Shown here: in pieces, positions 16,659 through 25,820 of the stretch
Layout of the letters: every line of letters starts with the position of its first letter
Numbering within the stretch: the stretch's first letter is position 1
DNA from: a virus
Virus record (IMG/VR): IMGVR_UViG_3300020477_000001
Location: 62,001 to 126,000 of that record
Strand: one strand, 5' to 3'
Length of the DNA stretch: 64,000 nucleotides
The notes under the pieces: generated by a model
The model's database searches: none
Told to the model about the DNA's origin: nothing
What the model saw: the letters and a program-made list of their open reading frames with translations, nothing else
Made by a program: the position numbers and the translations under genes

Positions 16659-17612
16659 TTAGATGTTCTCCTCTATCCATTTAAATAGCTCGCACTTCGG
16701 TTCCCAGCCAAGCATTTTTTTTGCCTTGGAGTTGTCGCACAACGTTTTCCTTGGTTCAAATCTTGGGTCTATGTGTTTAATTTCTCCTCCAATTTTTTTT
16801 GCAATGTCGAGAATCTTGTAGTCTTTTCCGTTACCTATATTGAATACGTGGAAGCCTTCGTCTGTTTCTGGTCGCGTTGCGGCTAGTATATTCGCGTCAC
16901 AGATATCTCTGACATTAACGAAGTCTCTGGACTGTAGGCCATCCCCAGTAATAGTTAAAGGTTTGCCTTCATTCTTCAATCTCTTAAAAATACCCATAAT
17001 TGGGACATATGGACCTTCAGTCGGCTGTCTGTATCCGTAGGCATTAAAGTACCTCAAAGCTACGCTGTTTAATTTAAATAAATTAAAAAATAATTGCAAG
17101 TATACCTCCCCGATGAGCTTGTGTGCAGCGTATGGGCTAAGCGGGTCACTCGGCATGTCTTCTGGTGTGGGGAGCGTTTTTGCGTCACCGAGTACTGCGC
17201 TTGTCGAGCTAAAGATAACTTTTTGTACTTGCGCTTTTTTTGCAGCCAAGAAAACATTTAGTGAGCCGTTGACATTGACATCATGGAATGTGACGGGGTC
17301 TTGTATTGACTGCTCAACCCTTGGTCTGGCAGCTAAGTGGAAAACGTATTTTGAGTTGCGGAAAACCTTGTATAGCTCTTGAACGCCGTCTCTTATGTCC
17401 ATTTTGTGGATAGTGACCATATCTGGATCGCTCTCTGACTCTTTTATATTTGCACCTAGCACTACTTGATTCGGGAAGTGCAAGGGCAAGCCTTCGTAAG
17501 TTGAGTAATCGTCAACCACATGTACGTCGTACCCTAGGTCAAAGAGTTTTTTCGTGAGGTTACTTCCTATGAATCCGCAGCCTCCAGTAACTATAACCTT
17601 GTCTTTAGCCAT
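16659..17612 (-). CDS. NAD-dependent epimerase (UDP-glucose 4-epimerase-like)
   Basis: SDR nucleotide-sugar epimerase. It has the NAD site TGGCGFIGSNLTKKL, the catalytic FSSTSAVLGDAK and SPYAAHKLIGE (Tyr-x3-Lys), and the ALRYFNAYG and SRDFVNVRDI blocks. Length 317 aa. It differs clearly from the epimerase at 13301, so the two probably make different sugars; UDP-GlcNAc/GalNAc interconversion would provide the GT6 donor. It overlaps the next gene by 8 bp. Confidence 0.88.
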   Translation of the reverse strand: MAKDKVIVTGGCGFIGSNLTKKLFDLGYDVHVVDDYSTYEGLPLHFPNQVVLGANIKESESDPDMVTIHKMDIRDGVQELYKVFRNSKYVFHLAARPRVEQSIQDPVTFHDVNVNGSLNVFLAAKKAQVQKVIFSSTSAVLGDAKTLPTPEDMPSDPLSPYAAHKLIGEVYLQLFFNLFKLNSVALRYFNAYGYRQPTEGPYVPIMGIFKRLKNEGKPLTITGDGLQSRDFVNVRDICDANILAATRPETDEGFHVFNIGNGKDYKILDIAKKIGGEIKHIDPRFEPRKTLCDNSKAKKMLGWEPKCELFKWIEENI

Positions 17613-18564
17613 ATTTCTTTACCATTTTGTTGTATAGGGGGCATCCACTTTCATACCAGTCTACAGAGTCTCTAAGTATGCCTCCGTATTTGGAAAGTAG
17701 ATTTTGGTATGCTATTGTTATGAAAAAGTTTCCGAAATGGACTCTCAGCCCATATCTTAGTACGTCTGCACATTCCGCTTCCATTCCCTTGTGTAGGAAA
17801 GATTCTGCAAATTTAGCTATATCTTCTGGTGTGTTTTCCCAGTTTAGCTGGGTTACCCAGTTTTGACTTCTGTTTTCTCTTCTGTATCTAACCACCCTGC
17901 CGACAGATGTGTATTTGGCGTCATCGTGAAAGGATACCATTTTGTGATTGTGTTTGATTTTGAATCCAGATTCCCTGCACCTTAAAGCGAAGTCAGTATC
18001 TTCGTTGTGCTTACCCTTCCTGTAATCTTCCATGTTTGACATGTTGTAGAATCCGTAAGTCTCAGAATCCCACTGTAACCTTTCGAATACATGCCTTTTC
18101 ATGACCCAAGCCATACCTCCAGACATGTAGATATAATCTGAATCCTCTTCTGGCTCCAGCATTACGTGACCCCTTTCGGGGTCTAAATAGCAGCAGTGAT
18201 CCCAGAATCTAGTGCCATCTGGTAGCTTTACTCGCGATGTTAGTATGTCGAAGTCGTTTCCGTATTTAGTGAACTCAGAATACCAATCTTCAGACAAAAA
18301 CATGTCATCGTCTAAAACCAGAATATTATCAAATTTGGCTGCTGAGCACGCTAGGTTTCTCATTTCTGCCAGATTTCCAGAATCAGCAGCTTTTTTAGCG
18401 TTAACGAATTTATACTCTCCTTTTTGCTTCCAGATTCCAGAGATTATGATTTCAAAGTTAGGAATATTTTGGGAAATTATGGAGTTTATTACCCTGTTTG
18501 TTTGTACGGGTTTTTTTCCATTCGTTATGATTATGCAAGATAAATCCATAAATGTATAGCTCAA
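17605..18564 (-). CDS. GT2-family glycosyltransferase
   Basis: Inverting GT-A glycosyltransferase. It starts with LSCIIITNGKKPVQTNRVIN and has the GT2 metal site NILVLDDDMFLSEDW. A later MSGGMAWVMKRHVFERLQWD (the acceptor loop) and EDTDFALRCRESG (the catalytic ED motif) complete the fold. Length 319 aa; the seventh codon is also an ATG and could be the true start. No transmembrane helix, so soluble. It is the first gene of the minus-strand sugar operon. Confidence 0.85.
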   Translation of the reverse strand: MSYTFMDLSCIIITNGKKPVQTNRVINSIISQNIPNFEIIISGIWKQKGEYKFVNAKKAADSGNLAEMRNLACSAAKFDNILVLDDDMFLSEDWYSEFTKYGNDFDILTSRVKLPDGTRFWDHCCYLDPERGHVMLEPEEDSDYIYMSGGMAWVMKRHVFERLQWDSETYGFYNMSNMEDYRKGKHNEDTDFALRCRESGFKIKHNHKMVSFHDDAKYTSVGRVVRYRRENRSQNWVTQLNWENTPEDIAKFAESFLHKGMEAECADVLRYGLRVHFGNFFITIAYQNLLSKYGGILRDSVDWYESGCPLYNKMVKKYG

Positions 18565-18608
18565 GGCTGATACATTATATAGGATTTTTTAAGGAAAGCA
18601 ACAGCGTT

Positions 18609-18908
18609 TTAGCTGCGATTATTGGTTAAATGATCGATTTTTTCTTCGATTCTATCAAACCTGTGGTGGACTACTTTTACTAGGTCTTGGAAGTCTGACT
18701 TAGATACGTATTTTTCTGGAAGGCTGAGCGCTAGGTCGTTTATTTTTTGCCTAGCTTCCTTAAGGTCGTTCTCGTGGTGTTCCCATAGTTTATCTATGTC
18801 TTTGGCGTTTTCTTGGGTTTTAGCCCACACCACTTTAAGAATCCAACCACCAAAGAAGGTTATTAATCCTATCACTACATTCATGAAGAACTGAAAATCA
18901 ACTTCCAT
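18609..18908 (-). CDS. small membrane protein with coiled coil (XhlA-like)
   Basis: A 99-residue protein with one transmembrane segment near the N-terminus (FMNVVIGLITFFGGWILKVV, about 8-27) followed by a long charged helix with heptad-like spacing ending RFDRIEEKIDHL. This layout resembles XhlA-type phage membrane proteins associated with lysis, but no specific motif proves it. The start follows an ATGTGTAATTA motif. It is divergent from the pyruvyltransferase gene at 18992. Confidence 0.6.
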   Translation of the reverse strand: MEVDFQFFMNVVIGLITFFGGWILKVVWAKTQENAKDIDKLWEHHENDLKEARQKINDLALSLPEKYVSKSDFQDLVKVVHHRFDRIEEKIDHLTNNRS

Positions 18909-18913
18909 ACTTT

Positions 18914-18924
18914 TAATTACACAT
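18914..18924 (-). promoter_or_regulatory. ATGTGTAATTA motif upstream of 18908
   Basis: Minus-strand copy ending 5 bp before the ATG at 18908; core TGTAATTA is intact. Confidence 0.5.
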
Positions 18925-18991
18925 TTTTAAGGTTTTTAAATTTTTTTTTTTTAATAATAGGGTGTAAGTATCTTGTGTGTGAAGCTTTTTT

Positions 18992-19843
18992 ATGCTCATT
19001 TCTGTGGAAGAATTCATGACTAATATAAAAAAATACCTAGCTAAATACCAAGGAATTAAGGTCAAGTATGTGCCAAACTCCGGTAACGCTGGGGATTCTT
19101 TTATAGGATTTGCTACCGTGCAGATGTTCAAGGAGTTGAATCTCGATTACAAAATCTGCAAGCATGACGAGGTATTTGAAGGGGATAGTATAATTTACGG
19201 AGGCGGTGGAAGCCTAATACGTAAGTATAGTGGTTCTAGGAATTTTTTGTTAAAAAACCACGAGAAGAATGATATCGTAGTTCTTCCCCATTCTTTCCAT
19301 GATTGCGATGATTTGCTAGCTTCTCTCTCGGAGAGAGTTACCTTGATCGCTAGAGAAAAAATTTCTTATAATTATATAAAGTCCAAGGCTAATTATTTGA
19401 GTAATTGTTTATTGTCGCATGACATGGCTTTCCACATCAAAGATATAAGTAGATACAGGGACAGGAGTTGCGTCGGTGTATGTAACTCGTTTAGGGTTGA
19501 TGACGAGCTTAGAGACAGTAAAGATCGAGTTAAAGTCCCAGAAGGCAACAAGGACATATCAATAGACTTTCAACGACCAATGTTCATGAGGAATTGGGGT
19601 ATTCCTAATGATACAAATACTCAAGTAGAAAAAAATCTGAGCGTTGCAACTGATAATATGTTTTCTTATCTTTCGAAATTTGAGAAAATTAATACTAATC
19701 GTTTGCACGTTGGAATTGCCGCAGCGCTAATAGGTAAGGAGGTTAATTTGTATCGGGGTTCTTATCATAAGATTGTGGGGATATATGAATTTTCTATCGC
19801 AGGTAAGTTTGATAACGTTGTATTTCATAATAGTAATCCATGA
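18992..19843 (+). CDS. polysaccharide pyruvyl-transferase-like protein
   Basis: Likely a pyruvyl- or glycosyl-transferase of the PF04230 type (ExoV/CsaB/WcaK fold). Evidence is NSGNAGDSFIGFATVQMF near the N-terminus, IIYGGGGSLIRKYSGSRNF, VVLPHSFHD, and the C-terminal NRLHVGIAAALIGKEVNLY with the conserved R-L-H. Length 283 aa; an ATG at 19016 is an alternative start. It is one of only two sugar genes on the plus strand here and overlaps the next by 4 bp. Confidence 0.75.
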   Translation: MLISVEEFMTNIKKYLAKYQGIKVKYVPNSGNAGDSFIGFATVQMFKELNLDYKICKHDEVFEGDSIIYGGGGSLIRKYSGSRNFLLKNHEKNDIVVLPHSFHDCDDLLASLSERVTLIAREKISYNYIKSKANYLSNCLLSHDMAFHIKDISRYRDRSCVGVCNSFRVDDELRDSKDRVKVPEGNKDISIDFQRPMFMRNWGIPNDTNTQVEKNLSVATDNMFSYLSKFEKINTNRLHVGIAAALIGKEVNLYRGSYHKIVGIYEFSIAGKFDNVVFHNSNP

Positions 19844-20763
19844 AGTATTATCTGTCAGCAGCTTTAACAATAAAAACGAAGTGGTTCGACTCCCTCAAAG
19901 AGTGGTTTCTGTGGAATAAGTTCATAGGTGTAGAGCATTTTTATATTGTTGATGACAATAAAGGTAAGCCTCTGAGAGACTTTTTTAGAAACTTCTCTAG
20001 TGATATTACTTTTATAGAAGATGTCGAGGCTGATAGCAACATCCCCCAAAGAGATTTATTTAAAAAGATATATAACGAGTACAATCATGAATCGCACTGG
20101 TTGGCATTTGTAGACGATGATGAATACATAATGTCTTTGCAGGAGTTAAGCTTTTTAGATTTCTTAAGGTCTGTGGAGAACAGGAACGGTGTAGAATTAG
20201 CTTCTAGGTTTTTCGGGCCTCATGGTTATGAAAAGCACGAAGGGTTAAAGTGTCATGAGAATACATTAACTCTAGACAGGTATTGGCTTTATGAGTCTAA
20301 ACCTATTCTGAAAACCATAGTAAACTCTAGGATCGTTGGGAATTTAAGTGATGGCGGAAGTGTTCATAGATTGCTATCCGAGGGTGCAGTTGACTGTTTC
20401 GGGAATCAAGTAGAGTCCATTAATGAAACTCAAATACATAATAACTGGGGCTTCGATGACAAGGTGGTTAATGACGCAGGGAGGATTCATAATCCTAGAT
20501 TTGTAATCAATCATTATGGTCTTAGGAGTCTGGAAGAAATAGAATACAAGTTGTTTGAAAGAGGCTTTGCGGAAGGGGAGAGAATCTCGGATGGAGGAGT
20601 GACGTATAGGGCTCATAAACTACTCAAGCAACTCTTTTCTACAACTAAGCATAATAATTTAAACCATAGGGGCAATTTTAATAATTTTTATTTTAAATCA
20701 TGTCTACCTAACACTAGGTCTGAGTTTCTTGATTACTATAATAAGAATCGAGGTAAATTCTAA
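19840..20763 (+). CDS. GT92-like glycosyltransferase
   Basis: GT-A enzyme of the family 92/Glyco_tranf_2_4 type. The start MKYYLSAALTIKTKWFDSLK leads into KEWFLWNKFIGVEHFYIVDD, the conserved E-W-x5-G-V-x2-F-x2-D-D block, then LAFVDDDEYI as the DxD site. A histidine-rich segment (INHYGLRSLEEIEYKLFERG) matches the C-terminal family motif. 307 aa. The stop at 20763 meets the stop of the convergent nrdB, with no room for a separate terminator. Confidence 0.8.
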   Translation: MKYYLSAALTIKTKWFDSLKEWFLWNKFIGVEHFYIVDDNKGKPLRDFFRNFSSDITFIEDVEADSNIPQRDLFKKIYNEYNHESHWLAFVDDDEYIMSLQELSFLDFLRSVENRNGVELASRFFGPHGYEKHEGLKCHENTLTLDRYWLYESKPILKTIVNSRIVGNLSDGGSVHRLLSEGAVDCFGNQVESINETQIHNNWGFDDKVVNDAGRIHNPRFVINHYGLRSLEEIEYKLFERGFAEGERISDGGVTYRAHKLLKQLFSTTKHNNLNHRGNFNNFYFKSCLPNTRSEFLDYYNKNRGKF

Positions 20764-21771
20764 CTAAAAATCATCTACTAGCACCCCAGAGCTCTGATAA
20801 TCTTTAACTTTTCTCTCAAAGAAGTTAGTCATAGCTCCGGTATCTACAACTTCAGACAGCCAAGGGAACGGGTTGTTATCGCTGTCGAAGCGATAGTCAA
20901 TCCCGATACCCTCAAGCCGCCTGTTGCCGATATATTGCATATAGTCAACGAACATATCTGCATTTAGTCCAAGGATGCCACGAGGCAGGACATCGTGAGC
21001 GTATTTAATTTCAAGCTCTACGGCTTTTTTAATATGCTCTACTGTTTCTTCCTCGAACTTTTTCGTCCACACCGATGAGTATTGTTCTTTAATTGTGTTA
21101 ATTAAGTATGTGCCGAACTTAATGTGTAGGCTTTCATCCCTTAACGTGTATCTGATTTGATCGGAAAGACCGGGTAATTTGTTTTGACGACCAAGGGCGA
21201 GTAACATCGCGAAGCCGCTAAAGAAAAATGTTCCTTCGCATACAATATAGTAAGTAATTAAGTTCCTTAAGAATTCTTTTTTGCCTTCTGTTGTTTTAGT
21301 TGAGAAATCTTGCCTGTTGACATCAGACGTTATGCTAATTAAAAAGTCGTCTTTAGCTTTTATTGACTCTATGTTGTTGTAAGCTTCGTATACTTCAGAT
21401 ACTTTGAGTCCGTAGCTATCACAGCATGTGACTACGGTCCAGTTATGTAGTGATTCTTCATATGCTTGGCGCATTATGTATTGACCGCACTCCGCGTCAG
21501 TTATCCATTTTGCGACATTAAGTAGTAAATTATTGCCAACCAAGGACTCACTTCCAGCGAAAAAGCCAAGGCATCTTTTAACGAGTAGTTTTTCATCTTT
21601 TGATAGCGTTCCGTCTTTCCATTGTTCGATATCATTGGACATGTTTATTTCTGCTGGGGACCAACTATTGGCTACTCCCTTAAGAAACAAGTCCCAAGCA
21701 AATTGATGTTTATGAGGGAGTATTTGGTTTACTCCAGTCGTGTTCTCCTCTAATAATAATCCACTTTTCAT
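20764..21771 (-). CDS. nrdB: ribonucleotide reductase small subunit, class Ic-like
   Basis: Radical-generating beta subunit of ribonucleotide reductase, which supplies dNTPs for phage DNA. Metal ligands are E75 (AGSESLVGN), E106 and H109 (YEESLHNW), E179 (CEGTFFF), E213 and H216 (RDESLHIKFG). The residue four after His109, where class Ia enzymes carry the radical Tyr, is Val113, and the first ligand is Glu rather than Asp. Both are hallmarks of class Ic (Chlamydia-type, Mn/Fe) subunits. 335 aa, 37 bp downstream of nrdA on the same strand. Confidence 0.93.
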   Translation of the reverse strand: MKSGLLLEENTTGVNQILPHKHQFAWDLFLKGVANSWSPAEINMSNDIEQWKDGTLSKDEKLLVKRCLGFFAGSESLVGNNLLLNVAKWITDAECGQYIMRQAYEESLHNWTVVTCCDSYGLKVSEVYEAYNNIESIKAKDDFLISITSDVNRQDFSTKTTEGKKEFLRNLITYYIVCEGTFFFSGFAMLLALGRQNKLPGLSDQIRYTLRDESLHIKFGTYLINTIKEQYSSVWTKKFEEETVEHIKKAVELEIKYAHDVLPRGILGLNADMFVDYMQYIGNRRLEGIGIDYRFDSDNNPFPWLSEVVDTGAMTNFFERKVKDYQSSGVLVDDF

Positions 21772-21808
21772 TCGTGTCGCATCCGTGTTGATTCTGTGTT
21801 TTAGTTCC

Positions 21809-24265
21809 TCATTGGCAGCTTTCGCATGTTGGGTCTAATATGCTACAAGCAGTTTGACCGCTTAGAGCTTCGTGTTTGCTTGCTATTTGATCCGCCATTT
21901 GTGTGTTGGTGGACTTTTCAATTTTGCTTGCCGATTTATTTCTTAGATAATAAGTGCTCTTCAGACCTCTATTCCTCGCATGAATATAGAGATCATTCAA
22001 ATATTTTAAAGATGTTTCTTTATTAAATAAATTTAAAGATTGCCCCATGTCGATCCATTTTTGCTTAGCGGCAGCTAAGTCAACTAATTTAAATTGGTCG
22101 TGATTAAAGGCAGTACAATATCGCTCTTTGAGGTCTTCTGGGATTTCACCATTAAGCATCGATAAGTCCCCGTCAACTGACTTAATGGCTTCAACCATGG
22201 ATTGATTCCATATTCCCCTGTCTTTGCATTCCTTAATGAACCATTCATTTACTATCGTAAGATTTCCGCTTTTATTCTCGTAAACAAAAAGTACTGAAAA
22301 GTCTGGCTCAATGCATGGGGAGCATCCTTGGATGTAAGAAATAGTAGCAGTTGGTGCTATTGCCATTGTGTTGCTGTTTCTCATTCCAGACTCCGAAATA
22401 GAATCCCTAACGACCTTCCAGTCTAGCTCTGGGCAGAATTTTTTACCTCTGTGAATGATTGGTTTTTCACCGAGGTACTCCATGAGGTTTTTGTATGTGT
22501 CAATTGGCAGAACGTTTTGACTCCATAGTGAGCCTTCATAGGTGGGGTACGTTCCTCGTTCTTTGGCTAGCTTGCTTGAATTAAAGATACAGTGGTAAGA
22601 GATAAACTCGTATAATTCATCTGAAAACTTAACTGCCTCGTCTGAGGAGAAGTTTACTTTGTAAGAGTGAAACACATCAGCCCAACCCATGCTGCCAGCG
22701 CCGACTGGTCTGTGCTTTAAGTTGGAGTTTTCTGCTTCCTTGGTTGGGTAAAAGTTTAGATCGATTACGTTGTCAAGCATCCTCATCTGGGTTTTGATAG
22801 TCTTGGCGAGGAGCTTAAAGTCTAGTGTTCCGTTCTCTTTTAGATGTTGTTTTAAGTTTACTGAGCTTAAGTTGCAGACGGCTGTTTCTCCTACTTCAGA
22901 CTTTTCTCCCTCGTTGAATAAGGATGGTTTGGTGTGTAGGAATATTTCAGTGCATAGATTAGAACTATGAACGATGCCTTCGTGGATGTTTGAGTATCGG
23001 AAGTTAGCATTGTCTTTAAAGGTCATCCAAGGGTGACCTGTTTCGAACAGAACTCTTAACATTTTTTTCCAGAGTTCTTTTGCTTTTATTTTTTTAAAAT
23101 TATTTAATTCTCCCTTATCTGCCATCTTGCAGTACTTCTTGTATTTTTTGTCAAACTCCGTACCGTAGCATTCATGTAGGTCTCTCGTGTCGGATGGAGA
23201 GAACAAGTACCAGTCTTCATCTGATTTGATTTTCCTAATGAAAAGGTCTGGTATCCAGTTAGCGGTGTTCATGTCATGACACCTTCTTCTTTCATCTCCC
23301 GTGTTCTTCTTTAGGTCTAGGAAGTCTTCGATATCTAAGTGCCAAGGCTCAAGATAGGCGCACCCAGCACCCGGTCTTTTTCCGCCTTGATCAACCGCTA
23401 TGAGTGTATCGTTATAAATCTTTAGCCAAGGAATTAGGCCAGAAGATTTTCCATTAGTGCCTTTGACATAAGAATTAGAAGCCCTAAAGTTGCTAACATC
23501 GAAACCCAAACCTCCAGCGAACTTACTTTTTCTGGCTTCCTGCCAGAGACCCTCAAAAATACCATCAATGGAATCATCAAAAGTATTAAGATAGCAGCTA
23601 GAAAGCTGGCTATGAGTGCTGCCGCTGTTGAAAAGAGTAGGAGTAGAGCAGCACAAGCGAAAAGTAGAAAGTACATCGTAGAATTCGATAGCTTTTTCAT
23701 TTTTATTATCCTCGTTTATAGCTAGACCCATTGCTACTCTCATCCAGAATGCTTGAGGTGTTTCTACCCTAATCTCGTCAATGCAATGAAGGTATCTGTC
23801 GTAAATTGTTTGTAAGCCTAGGTACTTAAACATTAAGTCTCTGCTTGGATCAATAGCCTCAGAGAGTCGCTTGAGGTCAAAGTCTAGGAGTTCTTCGGAA
23901 ATTATATCTTCTTTTGTGAGTTTTTTTAAATTTGATACAAAACAAACTCTATATTGCTCATTAAAGTTTTCCGCATTTCTGCTCTCTCTAAATACCTCCT
24001 TGTGTATCGTGCCTAACAAAAGCTTTGAAGCGACATAGGCGTAATTTGGTTCTTTTTCTATCTTTTGCCTCGCGCTCATGATGAGGGCAGAGTCTATTTC
24101 CTTTGTTGTAATCTTATCGTAAAGTTGAACGTGGGCATCTAATACTACTTCGCTCGCTGAAACATTCTCTAGGTCTTCACAAGACCTTTCGGCGCATAAG
24201 TTAATTTTGTTAATGTTGAGGGGCTGAAGTCTTCCATTTCTCTTCTTTACGTTGATTGAGCTCAT
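21809..24265 (-). CDS. nrdA: ribonucleotide reductase large subunit
   Basis: Catalytic alpha subunit, 818 aa. It has an N-terminal ATP-cone-like region (about 1-100), the active-site Cys in RLCCSTPTLFNSG (204-215), the catalytic loop SSNLCTEIF with Asn, Cys and Glu, the TATISYIQGCSPCIEPD loop, and a C-terminal redox tail ending CESCQ that passes electrons from thioredoxin or glutaredoxin. Start ATG 24265 follows a purine-poor leader; no clear ribosome binding site is seen. It forms an alpha-beta operon with nrdB. Confidence 0.95.
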   Translation of the reverse strand: MSSINVKKRNGRLQPLNINKINLCAERSCEDLENVSASEVVLDAHVQLYDKITTKEIDSALIMSARQKIEKEPNYAYVASKLLLGTIHKEVFRESRNAENFNEQYRVCFVSNLKKLTKEDIISEELLDFDLKRLSEAIDPSRDLMFKYLGLQTIYDRYLHCIDEIRVETPQAFWMRVAMGLAINEDNKNEKAIEFYDVLSTFRLCCSTPTLFNSGSTHSQLSSCYLNTFDDSIDGIFEGLWQEARKSKFAGGLGFDVSNFRASNSYVKGTNGKSSGLIPWLKIYNDTLIAVDQGGKRPGAGCAYLEPWHLDIEDFLDLKKNTGDERRRCHDMNTANWIPDLFIRKIKSDEDWYLFSPSDTRDLHECYGTEFDKKYKKYCKMADKGELNNFKKIKAKELWKKMLRVLFETGHPWMTFKDNANFRYSNIHEGIVHSSNLCTEIFLHTKPSLFNEGEKSEVGETAVCNLSSVNLKQHLKENGTLDFKLLAKTIKTQMRMLDNVIDLNFYPTKEAENSNLKHRPVGAGSMGWADVFHSYKVNFSSDEAVKFSDELYEFISYHCIFNSSKLAKERGTYPTYEGSLWSQNVLPIDTYKNLMEYLGEKPIIHRGKKFCPELDWKVVRDSISESGMRNSNTMAIAPTATISYIQGCSPCIEPDFSVLFVYENKSGNLTIVNEWFIKECKDRGIWNQSMVEAIKSVDGDLSMLNGEIPEDLKERYCTAFNHDQFKLVDLAAAKQKWIDMGQSLNLFNKETSLKYLNDLYIHARNRGLKSTYYLRNKSASKIEKSTNTQMADQIASKHEALSGQTACSILDPTCESCQ

Positions 24266-24376
24266 TATACTTTACAGGATAGGTAGATTAGATTACATCT
24301 TTTTTTAATGGAGGAAAAGAAAAAAAACCTTGTTGGGGAATTTTGTTGAAGAGCAACTTAAATATGTGTAATTAAG

Positions 24377-24721
24377 TTAAGTATTTGTATCGTTTTGGTG
24401 CTTCATTCCGTTCCTTTTGGCTGAGTAGTTTTTAAAGTGCTTTTCTTTAACGCTATCTTTACCCTCGCTCTTAGTTCTTGCTTCGCTTGCTTCTCTGGAT
24501 GCGTCCCAAAGGTCACCGAAAGTTCCTTTTTTATTTTCGGTTTTCCTCATGAAGCTTTCAAGTGATCCATCTACTCGTGTGTCTATTGAGCTATTTGGGG
24601 AAGTAAATACTCTGCGCCATTCTACTCCATCTGGGCTAGTGTACGAGTGGTCGTCTTTCATGGATTGAACTATTTCAATTATTTCTCCTGTTTCTGGATT
24701 TTCAAATTCGTAGATAGGCAT
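24377..24721 (-). CDS. FmdB-like small protein lacking zinc cysteines
   Basis: The N-terminus MPIYEFENPETGEIIEIVQS matches the start of FmdB-family zinc-ribbon proteins (MPIYEY.C..CG), and SPDGVEWRRVFTSPN matches their C-terminal half. The metal-binding cysteines are absent, so it is probably a zinc-free derivative. The remaining 50 residues are charged and look disordered. 114 aa. It begins 1 bp after the 24723 gene ends. Role unknown; FmdB-like proteins occur in many marine phages. Confidence 0.65.
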   Translation of the reverse strand: MPIYEFENPETGEIIEIVQSMKDDHSYTSPDGVEWRRVFTSPNSSIDTRVDGSLESFMRKTENKKGTFGDLWDASREASEARTKSEGKDSVKEKHFKNYSAKRNGMKHQNDTNT

Positions 24722-24722
24722 C

Positions 24723-25802
24723 TTATTTTATCCTAATATATACATCTTCATAATCAAGTAAATCATCCAGCCTGTCTTTGGCTGATTTATAATTAAAGAA
24801 GCAGTATTCTTTCATGTACCAGTAGAGGAATTTGTCGCTGAGCTCCTTGTCGAACCAAGATTCCGTGTCTATGGCTCTATGTAGGTCGCAGATTTTCCTT
24901 AAGTCGTAAGTTATCCAGTGGTATTCTGGCTGACAAAAGGATATAATTGGCTTAGAGTGCATCATCGCTTCAAATCCCGCTCCAGAGTTTCCTACTATTA
25001 CACATTTACTATTGGGTAGAAAGTCATGTATTGATCGAAAGCCAGTGTGAACTTCAATGCTTGGGCTTATTTTTTCAAGTTCGTATTTTATTTTATTATC
25101 TAACTGCTCATCTTCACTACAGAATTCACCTTTTTCTTTGCCATTCATGTATGGGTGAAGTTTTACAATTATTTTGTCTTTAGAGATTTTAGAAAGCTTT
25201 TCGCATATACCTCTTAGTTTGTAATAATAGGTGAATTCAAAATCCTGTTCGGATACCACCGTATCCCCAAAGCACTGGCCTACTATTAAGAAATAATCAG
25301 TATCTCGTATTGAGCCTTTCTTCTCTAAGGTATTTCTGCAAAACTTTGAGTCGTTTTTCGTCACCCACTCGTAAACGTCTTTGTGAAAGAACTTGTATAC
25401 GTCTTCGTAACTCACGTCCTCAAAGTCTGGCCTGTGGTATGTGATTGAAGAGTATGAGCCGTATCCAAGCTCATCCAGAGTCGCTTGATTTAGGTCCGGT
25501 ACTGTGGGTTTTAAAAATAAATTTAAATTAGAATTTATTTTAAAATTAGATACTTCATCTACTGTGGAGTGATTGTATATGCAAACGTCGAACTGAATAC
25601 TCTTTGCTTCTTCTGTTGAGATGCTTCGTATATGTCGCGGAGACAGTGACTCGAATTTATTGCAGTCTATGCTTAGGTCGTTTAGCTTATATATCTCATA
25701 CCCTTTGTCTGCTAAGGATTTGCATAGCCATTCGTACCTACATGCCCAGTCGATTAAGATGACATCAATCTTGTGACTGTGTAAGAGAGCCTTTGGTTTC
25801 AT
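24723..25802 (-). CDS. capsule-polysaccharide/CDP-glycerol-type transferase
   Basis: GT-B-like enzyme. The C-terminal region carries KIIVKLHPYMNGKEKGEF, SIHDFLPNSKCVIVGNSGAG and FEAMMHSKPIISFCQPEYHW, the pattern of KpsC/KpsS and CDP-glycerol glycerophosphotransferase families (His of KxHP, the N/S-GxG phosphate loop, and the E-A-x3-x-K-P block). 359 aa, no membrane segment. It lies between FmdB-like and GT4-like genes, separate from the main sugar operon by the nrd genes. Confidence 0.75.
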   Translation of the reverse strand: MKPKALLHSHKIDVILIDWACRYEWLCKSLADKGYEIYKLNDLSIDCNKFESLSPRHIRSISTEEAKSIQFDVCIYNHSTVDEVSNFKINSNLNLFLKPTVPDLNQATLDELGYGSYSSITYHRPDFEDVSYEDVYKFFHKDVYEWVTKNDSKFCRNTLEKKGSIRDTDYFLIVGQCFGDTVVSEQDFEFTYYYKLRGICEKLSKISKDKIIVKLHPYMNGKEKGEFCSEDEQLDNKIKYELEKISPSIEVHTGFRSIHDFLPNSKCVIVGNSGAGFEAMMHSKPIISFCQPEYHWITYDLRKICDLHRAIDTESWFDKELSDKFLYWYMKEYCFFNYKSAKDRLDDLLDYEDVYIRIK

Positions 25803-25820
25803 TTCGTCGGCCTCTTTTCA

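Noticed and set aside
23434-23700. Hydrophobic 88-residue frame on the same strand as nrdA but in another frame
   Set aside because: It is a shadow inside the conserved nrdA gene; hydrophobicity comes from reading frame offset.
24364-24376. ATGTGTAATTAAG as a promoter motif copy
   Set aside because: It points away from the flanking minus-strand genes and no gene follows; likely chance or unused.
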